Of a stretch of DNA of 64,000 bases, positions 1 through 4,361 are shown piece after piece. The stretch comes from Ga0077530 sp035565975 (GTDB taxonomy: Bacteria; Pseudomonadota; Alphaproteobacteria; Rhizobiales; Hyphomicrobiaceae), in NCBI GenBank assembly GCA_035565975.1, contig DATMRT010000045.1, positions 1-64,000 of the forward strand, read 5' to 3'. The notes under the pieces are model-generated. The model saw only the letters and a list, made by a program, of their open reading frames with translations, searched no databases and had not been told where the DNA came from. The position numbers and the translations under genes were made by a program. Position 1 is the first letter of the stretch, and every line of letters begins with the position of its first letter.

Positions 1-69
1 CTCAATTCGTGAAGAGAAGTGACTAATTTATAAGGTAAAAACGGTCAACGACGAACAATGGCGAACTAA

Positions 70-167
70 CCTTAGGCAGGCTCCCTCTCCGCCAACACCT
101 CGTCCGCAAACGTCCGCTGAAACACGCTCAAGTCCGCGAAAACACTGAGCTTTCGGCCTCAAATGGC
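70..167. repeat. Diverged direct repeat, copy 1
   Basis: This segment resembles 2293-2400. The two share an exact 19-base core, CTCCCTCTCCGCCAACACC (81-99 and 2314-2332), the flanking CCTTAG, several GTCCGC motifs and a closing TTTCGGCC...TGGC. The copies bracket about 2.2 kb carrying the HigA-like and zinc-ribbon genes. They could be old recombination or insertion boundaries, or duplicated regulatory DNA. Confidence 0.6.
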
Positions 168-210
168 CAGAATGACCTCAGTCGCTGAACCCCCGAATGC
201 CGCGCCGTTG

Positions 211-230
211 TTATGCTAACGGTTATGCTA
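211..230 (+). promoter_or_regulatory. Tandem GGTTATGCTA-type motif before higA-like gene
   Basis: TTATGCTAAC is followed directly by GGTTATGCTA. The same 10-mer occurs at 2243-2252 on the plus strand and at 2122-2131 on the minus strand, just upstream of the zinc-ribbon gene. TATGCT resembles a -10 hexamer, so these may be promoters or operators. This is inference from position and repetition. Confidence 0.4.
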
Positions 231-292
231 CGGAAGGGGCGTTCATCGACATTCCGGCCACGGGCATGTGGCGCGACTGCACAGAGGACAAG

Positions 293-550
293 ATGTCTAT
301 CCAGATTCACTCGAGCATTTACGGGCACCCCGGCGAGTGGCTGCGCACCGAGGTCATTGAAGCGCACAGCTTGGGCGTGACGGACGCGGCAAAGCGGCTC
401 GGCATGACAGATTCGGAACTGAGCACCTTGTTGGCCGGCCAGTCGGACCTAACGGGCATCCCGGCGCGCCGCTTTGAAAAAGCATTCGGCGTAAAGGCTG
501 ACACCCTCATGCGGATGCAGGCCGCCTATGACTTGGCGCGCGCGGGATAA
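293..550 (+). CDS. HigA-family antitoxin-like XRE protein (orphan)
   Basis: An 85-residue protein starting at ATG 293. The opening HPGEWLRTEVIEAHSLGVTD and the later KAFGVKADTLMRMQAAYDL are hallmarks of HigA addiction-module antitoxins, which carry a Cro/CI helix-turn-helix (here about residues 25-65), bind their own operator and neutralise the mRNA interferase HigB. An in-frame upstream ATG at 197 would add 32 residues unlike the family, so the later start is preferred. HigB normally precedes higA, but no RelE/HigB-like frame is present in 1-292. The gene therefore appears to be an orphan antitoxin or transcriptional regulator left after loss of its toxin. A terminator hairpin follows at 595-622. 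Confidence 0.8.
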   Translation: MSIQIHSSIYGHPGEWLRTEVIEAHSLGVTDAAKRLGMTDSELSTLLAGQSDLTGIPARRFEKAFGVKADTLMRMQAAYDLARAG

Positions 551-594
551 GTGCTGGCGCCCGCCAAGACTTGGTGACACGCGCCACAAACGCC

Positions 595-622
595 GAAAGC
601 CCCACACGATGGCGGGGCTTTC
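595..622 (+). terminator. Terminator-like hairpin after higA-like gene
   Basis: GAAAGCCCC (595-603) pairs perfectly with GGGGCTTTC (614-622) over a 10-base loop, 45 bases after the stop codon. The tail is TTCACT, so the U tract is weak, but position and stem fit transcription termination. Confidence 0.6.
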
Positions 623-827
623 TTCACTAGCGTAGGACTTGAACGAGGATTGCTATGGTCAGCAGTATCCTCGCCACATCAAGGATGAGCACGATCTTCA
701 TGGATTGCTCCGTGTGATCGGCTCATGGCGCCACGAGCCTGTTGAAGGGCTGGGGCGGCAGCTGCTGCTGCGGAAATAAAATGCGCCTACCGCGAGGCGA
801 TGCTCGTCTATCGTGCGAGCGACGAAA

Positions 828-864
828 CGCCAGATGCGCTCTGGCGAAGCGAGGCGCCAGTTTT
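828..864 (+). promoter_or_regulatory. Mutually exclusive hairpins, attenuator-like
   Basis: CGCCAGA (828-834) can pair with TCTGGCG (840-846). The same CTGGCG (841-846) can instead pair with CGCCAG (855-860), which is followed directly by TTTT. The second form would be a short terminator and the first would prevent it. No obvious leader peptide or downstream gene is present, so a regulatory role is speculative. Confidence 0.3.
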
Positions 865-885
865 ACGCCCCGACGGACGGCGAAG

Positions 886-905
886 CGCACTGCGCGAGCA
901 GTGCG
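886..905. repeat. Perfect 8-bp hairpin with GCGA tetraloop
   Basis: CGCACTGC (886-893) and GCAGTGCG (898-905) are perfect complements around GCGA, a GNRA-type loop when read on the plus strand. It lies in a gene-free region beside other hairpins and may be part of a structured RNA or a REP-like element. Confidence 0.5.
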
Positions 906-1072
906 AGCGAACACTTTACATGGATTCGTAGCTGGGAACAAAAAGAGTCCGCGCAGACTTCCTCCACGCGGACGAATCGCCTAGACGATTGATTGTCGCA
1001 GTGCTGTAGCTGGCGTTGGACCCAGCAGCGTGCCCGGCGCTGAACGTGGCGTTGGCAGGGCTACACCCCGAG

Positions 1073-1110
1073 GCCTCAGATGGTTGCCGCCGTCTGGGGC
1101 TTTCTTTCTT
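1073..1110 (+). terminator. Rho-independent terminator-like hairpin
   Basis: GCCTCAGA (1073-1080) pairs with TCTGGGGC (1093-1100) with one G-U pair. The stem is followed by TTTCTTTCTT. No gene is recognised upstream on this strand, so it may end an unrecognised small RNA or a read-through transcript. Confidence 0.5.
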
Positions 1111-1119
1111 AGCGACCTC

Positions 1120-1207
1120 TTTAAACCCGAGGTTTAAATCACGACTCGTGATGCTCTGATTCGGAGCTCATTACAATACGTAATGTAACCTGGAGTTACG
1201 TTACGTA
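1120..1207. repeat. Cluster of three consecutive palindromes
   Basis: Three inverted repeats sit nearly end to end. TTTAAACC-CGA-GGTTTAAA spans 1120-1138, ATCACGA-C-TCGTGAT spans 1138-1152, and arms TACGTAATGTAAC (1177-1189) and GTTACGTTACGTA (1195-1207) match at 12 of 13 positions around CTGGA. The cluster is AT-rich and lies just past the 3' end of the zinc-ribbon gene. Candidate roles are a protein-binding array, a recombination site or a structured RNA end. Confidence 0.6.
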
Positions 1208-1237
1208 ACTTGGGGGCGCTTGGTGCGCTTAGGCGCA

Positions 1238-2074
1238 CTACCCGACAGACCAAGGAAGTCGGCGGTCTTTACTAGGGAGTGCAGCCCGATCCGCCGGTGG
1301 GCGATTGGTGGCGCCAGGCGTCGGCTGGCGATGGATCGGTGCTTCTACCTCACGCATGGGGCTCACGTCACCGCAGTCGACACACACGTCGTAGCTCGCT
1401 CTATCGAATCCATTTTCTTCGCGAACGTCGTCACCGCCGCAGTTGTCGCAATCCGCCGCCAACTCTTCTTCCAAGCGCTTCATAGCGGCGTCGTATTCGA
1501 AGCGATCCACCTTGTAGCAGCCGCATGACTGAGTCTTCCCTTGCCGAAGACTGCTCGTGGAAACCACCGTGGACGCACCGCATTCACAAATGCAGTCCCA
1601 ATAAACCGTTCGATACACCGCATCCTTGCGCTTGCTTCGGCCAACCACCAAAAGCCTGCCGAACCTTTCGCCGGTCAAATCTCTTAGGTTGGCGCGCCCC
1701 TGCGAAGAGGCTCGTTCTTTTTTTAAGCAACCGCACGAAACGGTGAGGCCTTGCATCAATGAGTTCGCAAAAACAACAAATGCGTTTCCACAATCGCATT
1801 CGACATTCCAGCGCGCCTTGTCCTTGATGGAAGGCGCTCTCGACGCAACAGATAGGTTTCCAAAGCGATGCCCTGTGAGGTCCGTTGCACGGGTCTGCAT
1901 CAAGCATCCGCACGACTTCGTCTTGCCGGTTTTCAGCAAGGGGCCTGTTGTGATCTTGGTCTTTCCGCAATCACAAAGACACTTCCACGAAACGTCCCTC
2001 CCAATATATCCATCGCGCTCCACCACCAGGAGCATGTTGAATTTTGATCCTGTCAAATCAATGAATTTGGGCAT
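1238..2074 (-). CDS. Zinc-ribbon repeat protein, mobile-element type
   Basis: A 278-residue protein with three repeats of about 55-65 residues. Each opens with DLTG.(R/K)F and ends CDCG...(T/V).SCGC(L/Y), CXCG and SCGC being probable zinc knuckles. A fourth CDNCGG...CVDCGD ribbon lies near residues 205-235, followed by a Pro/Arg-rich tail. Proteins of this DLTG-type repeat are common in phages and genomic islands and are presumed to bind nucleic acid, but their function is not known. Start chosen at ATG 2074, which follows an AAAGGA-like ribosome site and puts the first repeat at the N-terminus. An upstream in-frame start at 2140 adds residues unlike the repeats. A GGTTATGCTA motif lies about 50 bases upstream. 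Confidence 0.75.
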   Translation of the reverse strand: MPKFIDLTGSKFNMLLVVERDGYIGRDVSWKCLCDCGKTKITTGPLLKTGKTKSCGCLMQTRATDLTGHRFGNLSVASRAPSIKDKARWNVECDCGNAFVVFANSLMQGLTVSCGCLKKERASSQGRANLRDLTGERFGRLLVVGRSKRKDAVYRTVYWDCICECGASTVVSTSSLRQGKTQSCGCYKVDRFEYDAAMKRLEEELAADCDNCGGDDVREENGFDRASYDVCVDCGDVSPMREVEAPIHRQPTPGATNRPPADRAALPSKDRRLPWSVG

Positions 2075-2121
2075 CGAAAATTCCTTTCCCGCCCGCCCTA
2101 GCGGCAACGGATTAATTGCAC

Positions 2122-2131
2122 TAGCATAACC
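2122..2131 (-). promoter_or_regulatory. GGTTATGCTA motif upstream of zinc-ribbon gene
   Basis: Read on the minus strand this is GGTTATGCTA, 48 bases before the start codon at 2074. It is identical to 221-230 and 2243-2252. It could serve as an extended -10 element or shared operator. No convincing -35 partner was found. Confidence 0.4.
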
Positions 2132-2242
2132 TCTGCACACATCCTAACGCTGGATTTCTGGTGCCCGTTCACGTATAAAAAGGCTTCAGCAACGGGGGCT
2201 TAGGTCGGAGGAATTGCGGCAAGGGCTGAAGCGGCGTGCCGG

Positions 2243-2252
2243 GGTTATGCTA
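2243..2252 (+). promoter_or_regulatory. GGTTATGCTA motif, plus-strand copy
   Basis: A further exact copy of the 10-mer found before the HigA-like and zinc-ribbon genes. It stands about 460 bases upstream of the Cas2-like gene and 110 bases from the minus-strand copy, in opposite orientation. Confidence 0.35.
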
Positions 2253-2292
2253 AAACCGTAGACGGAGGAAAAAAGATTGGGCTGTTTCAATA

Positions 2293-2400
2293 CCTTAGTT
2301 TGGTAAACGGTAACTCCCTCTCCGCCAACACCCCATCCGCTACCCTCCCCTAAAGTCCGCACAAGTCCTCGGTCTTGTTGATCTTTTCGGCCTTTTTGGC
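2293..2400. repeat. Diverged direct repeat, copy 2
   Basis: Partner of 70-167, in the same orientation. The best-conserved core is 2314-2332 (19 of 19 bases). Conservation falls in the middle and returns at TTTTCGGCC...TGGC, so this is an old duplication rather than a recent insertion footprint. Confidence 0.6.
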
Positions 2401-2442
2401 GAAAGGGGCCGAGGGTGTTGATCTCCCAAATTCCATGCCGAT

Positions 2443-2472
2443 GTTAGACGCAGGTTAGACGCGGGTTGGACG
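2443..2472 (+). repeat. Tandem 11-base repeat, about 2.7 units
   Basis: GTTAGACGCAG is followed by GTTAGACGCGG and then GTTGGACG. The units abut with no spacer. They lie 240 bases before the Cas2-like start and could be a small iteron or regulator-binding site. Confidence 0.6.
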
Positions 2473-2568
2473 TCAGACGGTGCCCCGAGGCGGGATGCTG
2501 CGAATTTTGTGCATAAGGGAACGGAAGGTAAACGTCGGCCATCGACGAATGACTATCGAATCGCCCAA

Positions 2569-2600
2569 ACAGGGGTCGGCGCTCGAACGCCAACCCCTGT
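2569..2600. repeat. 32-base hairpin upstream of Cas2-like gene
   Basis: ACAGGGGT (2569-2576) pairs with ACCCCTGT (2593-2600). Inside, GGCG (2578-2581) pairs with CGCC (2588-2591), separated from the outer stem by one C/A mismatch. The loop is CTCGAA. No U tract follows, so it is not a standard terminator. It may be a 5'-leader structure of the Cas2-like transcript or an operator. Confidence 0.6.
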
Positions 2601-2713
2601 CGTATTGCGTCCCGCTAACCTGCTCGGCGCAAGACATCAGGCCCATTCGTTCTGTGCAGAGTCCCAATGGAGGTCAAGCGCCGAGCCGAGCCTTAGGAAA
2701 GGAAAACGGCTCA

Positions 2714-2995
2714 ATGACCTTCAACTGTTTCATCGCCTATGATCTGTGCCACCCTGGCCAGAACTACGAGGACGTGAAGGAGCGCATCAAGTCGCTTGGC
2801 CCGCACGCGTGGATGCAGCAATCGCTCTACTATGTCCAAAGCGATATGACGATGCAGCAAATCCATTCCTTCATTCGTGAGGTGATGGACCCCAATGATC
2901 GCCTCTCGGTCATCTGGGCTCGAGACGCCTTCGTCTCGAACTACAACATGGGCGACCTTCACATCCTGAGCGCAACGTTTCAGAGCGCAGCTTGA
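2714..2995 (+). CDS. Stand-alone Cas2-like (SinR/VapD-fold) protein
   Basis: A 93-residue protein starting at ATG 2714 behind GGAAAGG. The pattern is typical of small Cas2-like proteins with a ferredoxin fold: a first strand ending FIAYDL (the Asp sits at the Cas2 active-site position), YEDVKERIKSLG, a Trp/Ser turn, and DPNDRLSVIW before the last strand. CRISPR Cas2 works with Cas1 in spacer integration, whereas relatives such as VapD are RNases. Here there is no Cas1, no other cas gene and no repeat array, so a CRISPR role is unlikely. It sits between an island-like region and a UspA remnant, with a hairpin at 3002-3029 right after its stop. The family assignment is from pattern recognition only. 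Confidence 0.55.
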   Translation: MTFNCFIAYDLCHPGQNYEDVKERIKSLGPHAWMQQSLYYVQSDMTMQQIHSFIREVMDPNDRLSVIWARDAFVSNYNMGDLHILSATFQSAA

Positions 2996-3001
2996 TCGGC
3001 G

Positions 3002-3029
3002 GGTCGAGCGAGGCGTATTTCGCTCGACC
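3002..3029 (+). terminator. Terminator hairpin after Cas2-like gene
   Basis: GGTCGAGCGA (3002-3011) pairs perfectly with TCGCTCGACC (3020-3029) over an 8-base loop and is followed by TATTCTTTC. It starts 7 bases after the stop codon, consistent with rho-independent termination. Confidence 0.7.
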
Positions 3030-3161
3030 TATTCTTTCGCGGGGCACGCCGAAGTGCGCGCCAGAACTCTGTATGGGCAGAGGCGCTAAGCACCAGCCGA
3101 CCTATGCCAAATGACACCTCCACGAACCGCCCGCTACCGGATGTGCAGGTAGATATCCAAA

Positions 3162-3404
3162 TTGCTGGCAAGAGCAGTCGACCTTGGTCACGGCGCTCGT
3201 TCGTCAAGACGAACCGTCCGAGCTTCATCGCGGCAGTCGGATGAGCGTCCGCATTCGCTGCGCGCCGACCTGCTCGTGATGGGCACGCATGGCCGATCCG
3301 GCTTGCGCAAGACATTGATCGGCAGCGTAACCGAACAGGCGCTGCGCACATTCAGCGTTGATATTCTGGCGGTTCCGCGCTCCGCGCCATTAGCTTCCAT
3401 TTAA
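3162..3404 (+). pseudogene. Universal stress protein (UspA) C-terminal remnant
   Basis: The last 45 or so residues contain ADLLVMGTHGRSGLRKTLIG followed by SVTEQALRTFSVDILAVP, the ATP-binding G-2X-G-9X-G-S signature and closing strand of UspA domains. A full domain has about 140 residues, but upstream of residue 30 this frame loses resemblance. A fragment resembling the preceding Usp strand (TALVRQDEPSE) appears in another frame near 3189-3220, which implies a frameshift and 5' truncation. Probably a decayed gene. Usp genes often sit near ion and stress functions such as the ptsN-mrp genes that follow. Confidence 0.6.
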
Positions 3405-3745
3405 CACGCGGCGGGGGCTTACATGGATGCTTCACGCCGCGAACAGTCAGGCACATCCGAGGCCATTTCGAACCGTTCGAGGTGCTGTCGTCCTGAGCAC
3501 CTCATCCGCTCGGATGTCACCGCGACAGGGGAAGCGGCTTGCTGCCGAGAGCCGGAAAGCCGCTCCATTTCAGCCTCGCGCCGGAACCGGCATGGCACAA
3601 ATAGGATTGTTTCATCGCCACGGGCTTGACCGGGATGCGGCGCGTCCCACTGTGGTTGAATTCAAGGGGACGGTGGCGTACGTGTCGCAGCGGGCATCCG
3701 GCCCCCTCTCGGATGCGTAAATGTAACTTCGTCCAGGAGGTGGAA
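3405..3745. other. Gap with no recognised gene
   Basis: About 340 bases between the UspA remnant and the EIIA gene. Frames here (for example 3427-3720) are Arg/Ala-rich without family resemblance. It probably holds the promoter of ptsN and mrp, but no clear -35/-10 pair was identified. Confidence 0.4.
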
Positions 3746-4237
3746 ATGCCGGAAGCCGTAAATCTCGCTACAATTCTCGGGGATGACGATGTGCTGTTGG
3801 AGTCGCCAGTCGAGTCCAAGATGGCGCTTTTCACCGCTGCTGCGGCGCATCTCGGTCGGAGCACTGGCATCGCCAGCGACGACATACTTAAGGCTCTGGT
3901 GGACCGCGAGAAGCTCGGCTCTACGGCGATCAATCGTGGGATCGCCGTTCCGCACGCAGGTATTGATGGCCTGGCCGCGCCAGCCGGGGTTGTCTTTCGG
4001 CTCGCTCAGCCTATCGGGTTCGAGGCATCGGACAACAACCCCGTCGATCTTGTGTTCGCCCTGATCTGGCCCAGTGACAAACGCAGCGGACTGCTTGCGA
4101 CCTTGGGGGGGCTGTGCCGGGCACTGCGCGCAGAAACTCTGCCGCAGAATATTCGTACGGCCACGAACAGCGCCGAGATCCGAAAAGCTCTGGACGAGGC
4201 CGCGGCGAACCCGACGCCCCGCCCCTCTGAAAGCTAG
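3746..4237 (+). CDS. ptsN: PTS EIIA-type protein, PtsN-like
   Basis: A 163-residue single-domain protein of the fructose/nitrogen EIIA family (PTS_EIIA type 2). The phosphorylatable histidine is in GIAVPHAGIDGL. The preceding DREKLGSTAINRG and the later PVDLVFALIWP match the fold, and length fits EIIA-Ntr (about 155). Such proteins take phosphate from NPr and regulate potassium transport, nitrogen and carbon responses by protein contact. ATG 3746 is chosen because AGGAGG stands at 3735-3740. An earlier in-frame start at 3626 adds non-homologous residues. It is not next to rpoN here, and its position 124 bases before the mrp operon suggests a link with cation homeostasis. Confidence 0.85.
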   Translation: MPEAVNLATILGDDDVLLESPVESKMALFTAAAAHLGRSTGIASDDILKALVDREKLGSTAINRGIAVPHAGIDGLAAPAGVVFRLAQPIGFEASDNNPVDLVFALIWPSDKRSGLLATLGGLCRALRAETLPQNIRTATNSAEIRKALDEAAANPTPRPSES

Positions 4238-4361
4238 CGGAAGGTGTTTGCCGATGCCTCGGGCGCGACGCTAAGGTGGCGTCCGCGCATAGATGCCGCC
4301 AGCGGCGTACCCATCAATCCAGCGGCTTCGCTGCTATCAACGGAAAGGTTGCCTGGAGGGC

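Larger units (their letters stand above)
1..292. other. Upstream non-coding stretch
   Basis: No supported gene lies here. It contains the first copy of a diverged direct repeat (70-167) and two adjacent copies of TTATGCTA (211-230) shortly before the HigA-like gene. An open frame runs in from 197 but its first 32 residues look non-coding. Confidence 0.5.
551..1237. other. Non-coding, palindrome-rich gap
   Basis: About 690 bases with no supported gene. Short frames around 723-984 are Arg/Cys-rich and look non-coding. It holds several hairpins: 595-622, a mutually exclusive pair at 828-860, 886-905, a U-tailed hairpin at 1073-1110, and a dense palindrome cluster at 1120-1207. An unannotated small RNA is possible. 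Confidence 0.5.
2075..2713. other. Non-coding region upstream of Cas2-like gene
   Basis: No supported gene. It contains two GGTTATGCTA motifs, the second copy of the diverged direct repeat (2293-2400), a tandem 11-base repeat (2443-2472) and a strong hairpin (2569-2600). A frame open from 2480 into the Cas2-like gene has no family resemblance before residue 79. Confidence 0.5.

Noticed and set aside
742..984. Possible 80-residue gene
   Set aside because: Arg/Ala/Cys-rich, overlaps several hairpins, no ribosome site and no family pattern.
2569..2995. CRISPR-Cas remnant around the Cas2-like gene
   Set aside because: No repeat-spacer array, cas1 or other cas gene is visible. The tandem repeat at 2443-2472 has 11-base units without spacers.
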